From NCBI GenBank assembly GCA_013396915.1, contig VWZL01000463.1, positions 159,913 to 223,912 on the forward strand: a DNA stretch of 64,000 nucleotides. The letters are read 5' to 3'. The stretch's first letter is position 1, and each line of letters opens with the position of its first letter. The DNA is from Stercorarius parasiticus (lineage: Eukaryota > Chordata > Aves > Charadriiformes > Stercorariidae). The position numbers and the translations under genes were made by a program. The notes beneath the pieces were generated by a model that saw nothing but the letters and a program-made list of their open reading frames with translations, made no database searches and was not told the DNA's origin. Below are positions 1 to 13,272 of this stretch, piece after piece.

Positions 1-2499
1 TATAATTCAAGTTTTAGTAAATGCACTTAATTAAAAGCTAATGAAAACCTTGTTTAGTGCTTTATCGCTTTTTAAGGCTTTTTTTATCACCAGAGATTAA
101 TTTGAAAAAAATATGCCTGTGTGTATTTATAAGACAGGTTAATCTTGAAGGCAAAAGGTGTTATGGCATTCAAGCTCTGCTTTCCCCTCTCGAGGTGTCT
201 GCCTATTTTTTTTTTTCTTTCCTATTCAGTATATTAATAAAATATTAATCAAAGTCTTGGATGCTATGCTCTATGCTAGAGAGTTAACATGGAAATCTTG
301 ATTTTGGTAAGGTTCTGGACTTCTGTATCCTCATAAAACAATTAAATACAGGGAATCTTTATTACTTGGAACCGTTTCTCCTTGGTCTCTTGCCTTGTCA
401 ATTCTCATAAAGCGAGGCAAAGTCAGATTGGGTCAATACCTGGATGAGAAATTGGAAAGAAAAGGAATTGGCATTAGTGAGTCACCAGCGAGTGCTTCTC
501 TCTGACTCAGTGCCTTGCAGCATGGAAGTAACCCAATTATCATCCCTCGGATGACACGTGAGACAGAGGTCTCTGAGAAGTGATCCAATCTGCGAGGATC
601 TTGTAAGGAAAAGAGAAACACAGAGCTCTAACAACTTAAATACTAGATGTTATACTGGTTTTGTCTGTTTCATAATATTGTAAGCGTTCTTCTCAAATGA
701 CTCTCCGTTTCTATCAGTTCTCACCAGGAGGTATCTCAATTCAATAGCAATAATGTAATGTCTGAGGCAATTTTCTCCCGCTGATTTTATTTCTCACATC
801 ATCTTGTATTAACCACGTGTCACTTCAATATTTATTCTGTCTGTGTGTGGACTTCAGATCACTCTCAACTATCGACTCCTGTGTATCGGGGTAGGAGCCT
901 AAAAACCCCTTTATTTTGTACACGTATGGGCTTAACAGCATGCTTAGTCATATCCTGAGTTCAGGGATATGGCTCTAGGACCACTTTCAAGAAGATATCC
1001 CTTAAGATTAAGGTATGGCACACTTCAATTTATAAAAGTCCGGGTGGGTACCCTGCCCTAAGCGGAGATAAGGACTTGATCGTCTCTTCTTTTAATTGGA
1101 GTGTATCTATATTAGAGCTTTAGATTTGATCTGATGTGGGTTTTTTTGGAAGGAAATCGCTTGGAGGTTTGGTTGGTTGGTTTTTTCCCCCCTCTCGTAT
1201 TTGCCGTTCTTGATATACGTTGTAAGGTTTGAGCTGGATTCCTTTAGGAAAACACTTTTGTGGATTGCCCTCCTCATCCCTTTCTGTGTTGCCTCTTGAG
1301 ACTGGACATGTTTGTTGTGACGTGACGCAAGTGACTGTGGTATGTTGCGTGGCGGTGGTTTACCTGCAGAGGGCTGGGGAAAAGCAGCAGACTTCAACTG
1401 AGTTCCACTCCCAAACAGCAGCTGGGTATTACTACCCGTATGGGTTTGACTGGAAACTACCAAGGATCTGAGAAACAAATTTAATTGTAGAGATTTGAAA
1501 GAAACAATGATTTGTGTTCAGTCTAGAGCAGAGCTGGGCTCCTGTCCTGGTCCAGTGCTTCATCAGCTGGACTTTACTTTTCTCATAAAATTCCTTTCTG
1601 GCTTCTCCTTCTTGTCCCCGAGCTGCTTCCAGAATAAGCAAATGACAGCTCCTTGTTTGCAGGGGCTCAGTTTGCTTTAGGGACGTTTTCCAAGCCCTGT
1701 GTTTCTTTTTTCACAGTGTTGTCAGCTTGTCTGTTCCCACCTGCTACACTGTCCAGCATGCTTCTGGGAGGACTGTAAGAATAGTATTGACATTTTAGCT
1801 AGCTTTCAAAATTACATTCAAAATTACTTTTGGCTGAGTAACATTTTCACAGCATTATTGCCATCCAGAAACCTTAAATTGATAGTATTCCTGCATTGAA
1901 AGGAATGCAAGGGAAAAAAATGACGGAATTATTCCGGTGTGAAGTTGGTACAAATAAGAGCAAAACCTCTCCACAAATAACATGATTACATGGATATTAG
2001 TGTTAGAATATTATATTGCTTCTAAGGCATGCATACCCAAAGATACCCAAAACTTTAAATAACGTTGAAAGATACTCTGAGAAAATCAATGACTACTGTT
2101 GGCTGCCTCAGGTAATGCAAATGTAACACACAGTTATTGTGGTTGTGTGAAATCTTTTGGCGTCCAAACTATGAATTTCTTAACTTCTGTGGCTACCGAG
2201 CAGAAAGAAAAACAAGAGTTTAGCACTAGAGTGCGTTACTGTTAGGATGTAGCTTAACACCAAATAGTCCAAATAGCTTAATAGATCTGAGCAGTCAATC
2301 AGGGCAATATATAAGACGCCATCTGAGCACCCACCCTTTTGACAGTCAGGTGTTGGATATTTGCAGCCCCAGGGAGGATGAGATTGTAAGTATTTACAGG
2401 TTTCAAGGCAGGAAAAAGCAGCGATGGTCACTTACTCAGCGCTTCCTATACACACAGCCCATTGAATCTCATCCAGCCATCTGTGGGCCAAGCCTGTAA
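1..2499. other. gene-free AT-rich stretch
   Basis: No coding exon, RNA gene or recognisable mobile element was seen. The open frames here are short, overlap each other on both strands and have no family-like protein content. There is a short pyrimidine tract around 205-225. This looks like intergenic or intronic bird DNA. Confidence 0.6.
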
Positions 2500-2755
2500 C
2501 TGGTTTGTTATGGATGGTGTCTGTTACGCAGGTATCCAGTCCTTCTCTAAAGCCTGAGAACACTGCCAAACTCACTGCATCCCTGGGCAAGTTGTTCGCT
2601 AAGTCAATTTTCCCATGAAAAAAAAAAATTGTCTGACTTTGGTTAGGATTTGTCTAGCTTCATCTAAAGTGCCTTTCCCCCCCTGCCATTAGCAGGATAT
2701 CTATAAAAAAATCTTTCTTCCATAGGTACCTTCTAGATCATCATATGCTAATAAT
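2500..2755 (-). mobile_element. decayed CR1/L3-type LINE fragment
   Basis: Read on the plus strand, this stretch resembles the reverse complement of an old CR1/L3-like 3' region. The blocks GGGCAAGTTGTTC near 2588, ATTTGTCTAGCTTCA near 2650 and CCATAGGTACCTT near 2723 occur in the order and spacing expected for that family. An A run at about 2619-2629 interrupts it. The copy is far more diverged than the CR1 fragments at 6.5 and 52.8 kb, so it is probably an early amniote insertion. It has no coding capacity. The limits are approximate. Confidence 0.6.
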
Positions 2756-5700
2756 TGGCTATATCCTCTTCCTGCAGTAGGTGACTATAAAGCTGTCAAC
2801 AATCATTTGGGTTTATAGCTATAGCAATTATACTAGATTTTTTTGATTAAATTTGGAATTGTTACATGAGTAGTAGAGAAGAATAAATTACCCTTAGTCA
2901 GAATTATACTGGCTATATATTTCACTCATTTTTGGGATGACGAAGCATTTATAACAGAACTGCATCCGCTCTAGGGATGCGGAAGGATTGCTCTTAGTAT
3001 GACAGAATAGATTCGCTGTCCTACTAAAGCTTGCTCACATCGATGCAGAGTAGCTGTTCAAGAGAATGTCTCTAAAGCAATTAAAAATGTGCTGAGTCTG
3101 AGATAATACGGTGAAGAAGCCTTTCACGCGTATGGACAGAACGCCAGGGGAGATCTAGAAGTTTGCCGAAGGAGCAGTGTCTGGCCAACGTCTGTGCTCT
3201 ATAAGTAGTCCTGATTCCACCAAAGGTCTGGGCAAGCGGCCACCTTTATCTGTACCCTTACCTCAATTTACTGCTAGTAGTAGCTCTCCAAACAGAGAGA
3301 TGTAAAGTTCCCGATTTTGTGCTGATTTCTAATTGCCACACTATTAAGAAATAGGAAAGGGTAATTATTTATATGAAGCCTTTAAAAGAGCATGCCAGTT
3401 CTGGACAGTAACGAGAATCTGCTTTCTTAATAGTAGTTTGGCAGCCGGGTCTGTTGCTGTTGGCCTGAGAAGTATTCTAAATGCAAAATGAGAAATTGCA
3501 AAATCTAGTTTGTGTTGATCGGTGTTAAATCAGATTCAATGTAATCAAAGCATGTGATCAGAAATAACGGGCACTTAGGTTTAAGCGGGTTTCAAAGAAA
3601 CTTAAGCACATGCTTGCCTTAAACGATATACCTAAAAGCTGTTTCTGAAAGGGACGTTTTCCTGAGTAGGCTAGGATACAGAATTGAAAAATCTCTTTGA
3701 AGCTGAGCTTCTTAATAATGGAGAACAAACAACACCCAATAAAAGAAATGAATGTAGTGATATTTCCAGGAACCCTTCTATAATGTGTATCTGTTCTATA
3801 GAATGAATACACAAAGGAAATGTATAGCTGTGGCATGACACAATAATGCAGTCATCTATCGCTCAGGCTGGAGCAGAAGGAAGTGGACTAGCAAGATATA
3901 AAGAAATAGGAGGATTAGGTGTTAAAAGCAGGATGGTGATTTCTTTTTTATTTTTCTTTGAAGCTGTTCTATAATGCTCGCTGTGTATTAACCTTCTGCC
4001 TGAATAACCCGAAGTGAGTGATAAAATTCCTATCACTGGATCTACTTAAAATTAGGCTGGACAAAAAGTTTTCAGTTCAATCTCCTGAGCAATATTTTTA
4101 TGATAGGACATGGCAAGTAAAGCTTGAATACCTGTCGAAAGTCTGTCAAGATGATTGAAGCGAGAGAGGAAACTTCCATGTAGTGGTTGATAGAAAAATC
4201 TCTTCGGGACATGTTCTCAGCAAAAGCGTATCTGGAGAGGTTTATGTACAGCTGCACGAGACAGGGTGATGAGGATCCTTGTTCTTAGTGCCTAGTCATG
4301 TCACAAGTAAAACCTGATACTATATTTTCTTTCAGTGAAATAGTCTGTGTTTGTATATTTTGCTGTCTTACGTTACACGCAGCGGCTTGTGTTGGCCTAC
4401 CACGAAACAGAATCGCATAAATAGCACTGAAAAAAAGTTATGTTTATACAGCAAACACTAAACCCCACTGATTTTCTCAAACTTCCCGATACAAATTTCA
4501 TGTAGCTCTGTGTGCAGAAGCGCTATGGTAGCGTAATAGAGAACAATTGCCTCCCCAAAGAAAGAGCTGAACCTCATCAGCTGAACAGGTGGTTAACTTG
4601 CGCTTGGTTGAGTTTGACAGCAGTTGCGTTAGATTTCCTCAAATGACAATTAAATAAAATCTATGCTTTGAGTCAAACTCTCAACTGGTGCAAGCTGGTA
4701 TAGCCACATCCCAAGTCAGTTGAAACTGCCTTGGCTCGAGTCAAGGATCTGGCTCTCCATCAGCAGATGGAGACTCAGAAACGCATCCGCTTCTGCTGCC
4801 TGTCTGTGTCTCTGACGATCCAGCTTAATAGTGGAGGAAAAAAAAAGCAAAAGTGGATAGATAGGACACAAAAACCAACACGGCTTTATTAACAGCTAGC
4901 GGTTTCTTTGTATCATTTCAATTATGCTCCCCCGTAATGAGTTCAATATACTTTTGTAATGTTACTATAAAGCTGCCTATGGGATGACAAGAATATATGG
5001 TACGATGTTACAGTCCTTTCATAACATTCTGGAGTAATTAGGACATAAAATTGAACTGAAACTTTAAAACACATTTCAACTCTGTTCTATATCTATTACT
5101 CTTCAGCCGGCAAGGACAGTAATTTAATATTGACTTCTGGCTGCAAGATTACCATATAATCTAAATGCTAATAACAATTAAAGCACGGTGTGGTGATTAA
5201 AGTGTCTCTTGGAATATTGAAAATACAGGTAATAAATGGTGCACGGATGGGAAGGAAAGCTGGAATTTAAGAATCTGTTCGGAAGGTCTGTGCTGAGAAA
5301 AATAGACTGGGCTGAAGAAAAGTTTTCCGCGCAGCCTGTGTACTTCTTTCATGCCGAGCCCTCAAAAACACACTTTTGTTTGATATATTTTTATTCCAGG
5401 CTCTATCATATGGAAAGCAGACCTTTGAAGCCCAGCTCTGTACTCTTTTTTTTTTTTTCCTTCTTTTTCTTTTCCTCCCTTCTCCCTTTTCTATAAGCAA
5501 TGGTTTGTCTCGGGAGAGGTTAAAGTAGTGGCTTCCCTCACAAATTGAGGGGAATATATTCTTTTGAAAGTTAGTTCTTATAAATGAAATCTGCACTTCA
5601 GAGTCGTTTAGGAGGCAGGAGAACTATGAAAGGCAACTAAAACAAGAAAGCAGTGAAACGCTTAAACCCTTTAAAAATACAAAGCCATATGTGTAAATGC

Positions 5701-6489
5701 GTGAGATTTATTAAGCAAGATGTGTGCTGTGATAAATGTGCAGCACAAAAGGTCTCTTGGCTCAGCTGTTAGTTCTTCCAAAACTGTGTTTGTGTTTAGC
5801 TTTGCTTGTGGCTTAAAGCAGTAGGATACTTGTTCCCCTGACTAACATGCTAAATTTCATGGGTTTTTAGTGGGTTTATTCACAGCAGTATAATGTATCT
5901 GGAAGATAAGTGCTGGAGCGATCGGGATGTAGATTCGGGGTTGGTCCCTGCCTTGTTGGCTGCCTGGGAGGGGGCTTTGGAGGGCCCCTGGTGATATGGC
6001 TGATGCCGTGGATCCAGGATCTGGCCTGAGGTCGTCAGTTAATCCAATCATCTCTGGCTATGTAACAACATAGCGGGGGGAAAACTGCCTGTGTGGCTTC
6101 TGATGTCATACCGCCATGTCCACAAAAGCACCAAAGCTTCAGAAACCCTTTGAAGATGTTCGTTGATGTGTTGGTGCAAAAGCCAGGTTCAAAAGCCTCT
6201 GCAAATTTCTTTGTGTTTGCAGTCAACAGCTTCCTTCCAGCTTCTGAATTCATTCTCTTATAAGAACTGAACTTCTCTTTTTTTTTTTTTAAGTGATTAA
6301 AAAAAAGCTTTGCAATATCGTTGATTTTTTTTTTTTCTTGGTTTCTAAATTTCTCCATCTGCTTCCACAGATGCAGAGTGACCTAGCAGTGCATGAAACA
6401 GTTGTCGTAAGCCACACAGAGGCTGTCCAGGGATCATTCCCCAGCCAGTGGCTTCTTGTGGTTTTTTCAGCCTGGTTTCATTTTCTAGA
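2756..6489. other. gene-free stretch with a pyrimidine tract
   Basis: I see no gene. The notable content is a T/C-rich tract at about 5440-5496, whose reverse-strand open frame (lysine/arginine-rich) is only a product of the low complexity, and T and A runs at about 6280-6340. The rest is unique-looking AT-rich DNA. Confidence 0.55.
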
Positions 6490-6723
6490 GGGGAGATTGA
6501 GAGGAGATCTGGGGAAGCAATTGTTTGCCGTGAGGGGGGTGAGCCCCTGGCCCAGGTTGCCCCGAGAAGCTGTGGCTGCCCCATCCCTGGAGGGGTTCAA
6601 GGCCAGGTTGGCCGGGGCTTGGAGCAACCTGGGCTGGTGGGAGGTGTCCCTGCCCAGGGCAGGGGGTGGCACTGGGTGGCCTTTAAGGTCCCTTCCAACC
6701 CGAACCATTCTGTGATTCTATAT
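6490..6723 (+). mobile_element. CR1 LINE, truncated 3' end
   Basis: This is a typical bird CR1 retrotransposon 3' portion in plus orientation. It shows TGGCTGCCCCATCCCTGG near 6570, GTTCAAGGCCAGGTTGG near 6596, GGAGGTGTCCCTGCCC near 6640 and GGTCCCTTCCAACC near 6687, and ends with ATTCTGTGATTCTAT. It is about 230 bp long and 5'-truncated, as most CR1 copies are, so no reverse transcriptase or endonuclease is present. The two long open frames crossing it (140 and 170 codons) owe their length to the GC-rich CR1 body and are not genes. It is less diverged than the other relics in the window. The 5' limit is uncertain by some tens of bases. Confidence 0.92.
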
Positions 6724-9700
6724 TGCAGAACTCACAAGGATGACAGACTTATATCGCTCTTCTCTTTCTACTGTTCCCTTTGTATGTTTTTGGGGGAGGA
6801 AAGGGGCAAAGATATCAGTTACCAACTCTTCCATGAAGCTGTTGCAGCGGTTTCCCCCGCACCGTGCTCCTCTCTCCGGCTGAATTGCACGCTCCGAGCT
6901 GCAAACACGCAGGTGGCAGGGTGTACTGTCACTTGGCACTATAGATCTTCATGCAATTAGCCCTTGAGTAATGGGCCCTCAACACTTCATCAGTTTTGAA
7001 GAACCGGGGACCTGCATTGCTAGTGGATAAACTAAACTATACTTTTGGTGCAATGTTTTATATCGGAGAAAGCATTTAAAAGAAACATGATGGGGAAGTG
7101 TTATGTTCCACAATAAAATATATAATGAATTACTTGACTTTCTGTTCCCCTTTGTGTTCAGAGAAAGGCAGACGGAAGAGAAATAGTTGAAATGGTTTTG
7201 GTTTATATTTTTCACTTCCTTTGCTGTTCAAATGTCTTTGAAATGTCAGGATTTATATAGGTAGAGGTGCTGTTTTGTTTTTCTGTTCTTTCTCTCTTCC
7301 ATTTCTCTTTTTCCAGTCCCATATTTCAGGATTTCTGTAGTGGATCCAGGTCAGCGCAAGAAATCAACCATCGCTGTTTCTAGCAGATTTCCCTACAGAC
7401 TCTTTTTGCAGGGATGTAGCTAAAAGGCCCTGGCACCGTACAGCAAATAGTGCCTCATGAGCACAACCTGCTCGATGCTTTAAAGGGAGCCAAGTTGTTC
7501 AGTAGCTTGTTGTTGAGGAGGCGCTTCGCCGCTCTGGGTACTCTTCTACTCCTGGTTCCAACGGCAAGCTACAGGTGGTAGATCTTCATGAGCATATATG
7601 GGAGGAGATACTTGGAAATATTTCTCAACTCAGCACTTCAATGCTGAGGGTGTTGCTGTGATGGGGATTGCAAGGAAGTGAAACAGTTTAAAAAATAAAG
7701 AATCCTCACTTATGCTCCTATAAAAGTTTGTTGGTGGTAGAGCCTGAGTGACTACTGTTCATCTCTAACCAAAATGTCTAAGTTTGCCTATTCCCTTTAG
7801 CATCTTGGGCAAGTCCATTGAGTTTGAATGTAGACCTGCTGTTCTGTTGTGTCTCTATGTCGAAAGATAAGTAGGATGTGAACGAGGGGAATTGTGGCCC
7901 CCAACTCTTAGGAATGTTCCTTGCTCAGATCTGTATGTTAAGGATACAATATAACCCTATGATTTGATAAGGAGCCGTCTCTGAAGATAATGTGTTTCCT
8001 GACTCCCAGATTGCTCACAGATAGTGTAGGGAGAGGAGAAAAGGAGTCTCAGAATCACAGCACTCCATCTCGCTTTTTTCTTTCTTATTTTTCCTTTTTT
8101 TTTCTTTTTCTCTGTTGTGAGGCCATACAGCAGGCTGTATGCGTGCCAACATCTAGAACGAGAAGCAGAAAGGCATCTCTGCAGGCAAAGAATAACAGAA
8201 TGAAGTAGCTGGGTCATTCTGTTTTGTCTTGCTATAGCTGACTGAACAGGGACAAAGATCCCTGCGTCGTTGTGACTTGGGAATCAACGGCATTGAGTTG
8301 TCTCCATGAAAGACTGTGAAAGAGAGGGGAAAAACAAACACAACACTGGTAACCACTTGAACAAATGCAAATAAAATGGAAAAGACTTTAGTGTCTCTTG
8401 GTGTGTTTGTGAGCTGGGATTTACAGTGCACATACGTTGTTCTTGATGAAAACGTTTTTGACTGCTGTTTGTCAAAGCCCTTCTGTGCTATAACTGCTTC
8501 TCTTCATCATAATGGGTTTTCCTGATAGATATCCCTGCCTGAACCATCTTAACCAAAACGATTCCAAGCTTTATTTCTTTAGCATTCAAGAATGTGTTTT
8601 TTATGATAATGCTTTTACTGTGGATGTTGAGCGGTACCCAGAGGGTTGAAGCATTTATTATTGTTCATAATACATGTTTAATAGATCTGCTTTCTTCTGG
8701 AGATTGCAAAGAACTTGATTAATTCTGCAAATGGGGATTATCTCACCTGATAATGAAATGTCCTCATCTCACGGGCAAGAAGAGAAATAGGATGGGGGAC
8801 AGCAGTTCAGCAGAAGAAAAACAGAATAGTTTATGCAGCTGTAGGACAAGAGGAGAATCAGATGGGGGAATGGAGCCCCAGCCTCCTTCCCCTGTGATCT
8901 CAGAACCATTGGCTCTTTGTTCAGACTGGTGAGGAAAAGTATAAGCATCCTCCTCTTGCTCAGGGCTGAAAGGAAGGAGTTGAGTTGGGAGTGAGGAGCG
9001 CTGGTGGGCTCAAGTAAACCCCAGTCTCCTGGAGATCTTGTCCTGGCATAGCTACAGCGGTACCCGCTGACAGCCCAGAGTCGTGTCATGGGAGCATGGG
9101 CATCACTGGAGCTTTGACAACCAGATCCAAGTTGGCTACAAGTAAGAAGTCCCTCTGTGAGATGTTGCACTTTGGTAAATCCTGATCTAACATAGCCAAA
9201 CCAATTAAATGAATTATATGACTATAATCTATATCCACAAAGATATTTACATACTTAGCTCTCATTGATTACTTTTTTTTTTTCCTTTGAGGATCTGGGT
9301 TGTAATATTTTGTTCAGGTAATTGTTATGGGCATTTCTGTCTTATTACTTAAACTCGCAAGTGGAATTCTGCTAATAGACGGATAAAATAGTCAGGTTTT
9401 TGTTCAGGCCATATTCTGTCTCCTAGGGTTCAGAGCGCTAAACTCCCCTGGCAGATATTTGGGAGGGTGTGTAGTTCCATCATTTTCATTTGGTATATCT
9501 TTGGACAATTCTGAACTGCAGAAAATCACAGATGCGGAGGGGGGCAGCGGAGAACTTGGTGGTGGTAGGGGGTAAAATTTTGTCAAGAAATGTGGACAAG
9601 AAGCTGCCTAATTAATGCAGGAAAGAGGGGAAGGAAAGCCCAAGAATTTTCCATTGGGGAAGGGAGGGGGGTAATCTCAATACTGTCCGAAGTATTTCTG

Positions 9701-12700
9701 CGTGCTCTTTCTGCGTGAGGTCTTCCTTCCTTGAATAAATTCCGAGTGAGTGAATCAGGAAGGCTAAAGGTAAAAATTTCAAATGTAAAAAACAATTTTC
9801 ATGTCGCTCAAACTTGGATATCCAAATAGCCTTTGTTATCTTTTGTTTACTTCATTTCAAGCAGGCAACAGACACAAAATTTAAGTGTGGTGCAGGTGGA
9901 GATTAAAGTCATGGGGAGATGAGGAAGGGTTATTTGCATGAAATAATGGAATCTGTGCAAGTATGAGGAACTCTAGTTTTTACATTGTCTATCAAAAATA
10001 TATTGGGCAGAGCATCTGCTTGGGCCCACAGGAGAGAACAGGTCAATCTGTGCAGAGGATTTGCTGTGAAGGCATTATTAATTTCAGCTGTGTTTGATTT
10101 TTCTCTCTGCTGTTTGAAAGGTGTACTGCTTGACATTCCCCAGCCCTGGCGTAGGACACAGAGTTCATGTTTAGCCTCAGAACACTGATGTTTGATAGGG
10201 CGCTGACTTTGTCTTTATGCTTATCTGTGAATGCATCTTGTGTAAGATAGCGATAGAGAACTACAATATTCGAGTCTTCTGGCAAGGGGTTTTTGTAAGA
10301 CAGACTGGAAAATTTAGCCGATTTGTATTTCTGCGAATTACAGACGCTTTAGCAAAAGCAACAGGAGTTACTGGTAGAAAATGGTCCCCAAAAATCCTTT
10401 GCCATAATAGCAACAAACTGACTGAACCTATAATACGCAAGCTTCTAGGTGTGCGTTCTTCTAAAACATCCTTAGCAATGATATGGGCTCTGAGCACGCA
10501 GGTGAGATTGCGATTGTCATAGTCAATGGAGTGTTTAAGACTCTGCCAATTGTCAAAGAATTGGAGCGTTGTCAGGCTCCAAGTTTCTAAACTGTACATT
10601 GCTTGGGTGGAGCTATTCCAATGTACACGGGGAAAAACAGGAAGTGGGCTGCGGGCTCGATGATGAAGTGGATAATAGTTAAGATCTAAGGTGAAGTGAT
10701 GGCGACCGTTTCTTTAGCTTTGTTGGGAGATGCCTGTGATCCCAACAGCCCTGTGCATAATTGCTGTATGGTCCCTAAGAGAAGGGCTTTGGATTGTGCA
10801 AATCCACACTGACCCTTATCATTGCTAACAGAAAGACTCTGAGCCCTTAATTTTTGTCTTAAAGACATTTCCAGTCCAGTAGGTTTCGAGCTTTACAGTT
10901 GCAGCTTAGTTCTGTTCTCCTTGTGGGGTTTGTATCAGTCTAACCTTTTGCCTGTTGTGAATTCTTCCAGAAAGTGGTTATAAATTTGACTTGGGAAATT
11001 TTGCATTGTTCGAAATGTTACAGTAAACCACAGGGACTGATCACCTATGTCAATTCTCACCTTATTAGCAGTGTTTATGGCAGAATAAAGGAATTTTAAG
11101 GATAAGAAATGCTTGCCTAGTTTGTCAAGTGACACTGCTGTTTATTACTGTAATTTTTTTTCTGCTGCATATTCCGTGAGCTAATTGAAAAATCCATTTT
11201 TCTTAATTTAAGGTTAAGAGTTCTGTATTTCTTTAAGTTAAATTCAGCTAGGAACTCAGTTGGGCTCACTAAATTGTACCTGACAATTGCATCCCTTTAG
11301 CTTATTATGCCTATTAATTTGCTTTGCATTATATTTCCTTTCATAGACTGATCCTGACTGGCTTGACATGACTTTCTTTTTTCAAACTGTTTTAGTGTTT
11401 TATTTTCTAATTAGCGCTTCATTTTTCATCTTGCTTAACCCTGTGGCATGACAATATTCTTAAGAGGAGTAGCAGGATGGATTTTTCAGCTACTTAAGCT
11501 TGGAAAAGTCCAAAGTTTAAAGCACCAGCAACTGTACCTGCTCCTCAATTATTAGTTTTAATTGACTTTAAGAGCATCCCTCCACTTTTAGGACTCTGAT
11601 CTTAGAAACTTCTGCACGTGAGTGGATTTATTGATGCGTAGTCTCCCAGCTGGCCCTGAAATACCGCAGGTGAATGGCAGAACCAAGAAAGGTGGTCCTG
11701 ACTCCCAGCTGAGTGCACTTTATTACAGGCCCCAACAATTCAATATTCAGCACAAAGCAATATTTTAAAACATTCTGCAAAGCGGTAGAGACTTTGTACT
11801 AAAAATAACAAAGGCTTTCCCATTTAGCTGCTCCAGCTGAGGACTATTGTTTGTTCTCGGAGATAATTAGCAGCCATCCTCAGAGCTTTCTGAACGGCTT
11901 TGTACACGGAACTGACAGTTTAAAAACACAGAAAAAATACAGCGAGGCTACTTAGAACATAACACAAAATACCGGATTAATGAGTCATCTCCCAGCCTGA
12001 CGGAAGAGTAAGAAAAGTCTTGAATAAAAAGAAAAGCCACTCATTCAGTAATATACGTCATCAGTCTTTTGAGCTTGTTTGCCATCAGACCATGGCTCTC
12101 CCCTGTAAGATTCCTTCTCATTACGACGCAAATCCTGAATATTTCTGTTTTGAGCCGAACACTTGGAAGTTGAGACCTGTTTTTTTGGGAGCAGGAGAGA
12201 AATTTGCCCCGTCATAAGACTAATATGAGACTTCTAAAACCCATACACGTAGCGCAGCGTTAGATACCGTGATTAAAACTTAGAAGAAATAGAAGTACAG
12301 CTCAAAGAAATAGTCTTGTTTATTTTTAGTTCCGAATTCTGTAAGTTCTGTGCTTTACTAAAAGTAACAATTTGCCATCTGTAACAACTGATAGGCAGTT
12401 AATGTGAGTATGATCTGTATATGTGACGCCAGATCTGCAAATACTTGCACCTCCAGGTGGTCACGGCCGTAAGTTCCGTGACAGCTCAGCTACGTTCACG
12501 TGGAGCATCACTCTTCTGGGACTGATTGTTTCCAATTTGTCAATCTGCCAAGTGAATTTCTCTTCTCTTTATTTATGTCTTTTTTCCAAATCATTCAGCA
12601 AAGTTGCAAAATTGTTTCTTTACTGATTCGTTGCGCTTAGTCCTTGGACATACCTCTCCAGTCATTTTTGACCTATCTAAAGTAAGGCAGTCAATGACTG

Positions 12701-13255
12701 ATAAGTAAAAGGGAAAATTCCCTATCTCCGAATGAACAGTTTCCTGGTTCTTAGAAGTTCAGTACCCTCCCAGCCACGTGATTTGGACACTATATATGTC
12801 ATTGGTTGACGATGTTGGGATTTACGTTTTGTTTCATCCACAGTTGTTTAAATACTTGCTGCGATTTTTCTCTCTGGGGTAGCACAGGCTGAGAGCCGCA
12901 GGCTGGCAAATATTGATTTGCTTCCGCAGCCTTTTGGTTGTGCTACTTTCTGGGTGACCTGCGGTGTGGTCTAGAGCAGACAGTTGAGAAAAGTATGTGC
13001 TGGAGTGCACTATCCACATCCTCGCACGTGTGTGGCTCACAACTATGTTTTATGATCCCCGTGTCAGGGAATAGTGGGCGTTTTCTGCCACGTTTCCACA
13101 ACGAGATCAGTGTTTAAAGATTGGGCTACAGACAAGAATATGGCTTGTTAGATCAGAATTACTATGAACCATGTGAAAGGTTTTGATCATCAAAGGAAGG
13201 CACAGATGAAGTACCTGGGGCTTTGATTTCTCTCATACATCCACTGCTTTCTTTT

Positions 13256-13272
13256 AAAAAAAAAAAAAAAAA
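13256..13272. repeat. poly-A homopolymer
   Basis: An uninterrupted run of 17 A. It could be a decayed retroposon tail, but no source element is recognisable on its 5' side. Confidence 0.9.

Noticed and set aside
6293..6960. Open frames of 140 and 170 codons on the plus strand
   Set aside because: They run through the CR1 3' end, whose GC-rich body happens to lack stops. CR1 codes for nothing in this part.
8720..8770. Possible MIR core (AAATGGGGATTATC)
   Set aside because: The match covers about 15 bp only and neither flank fits.
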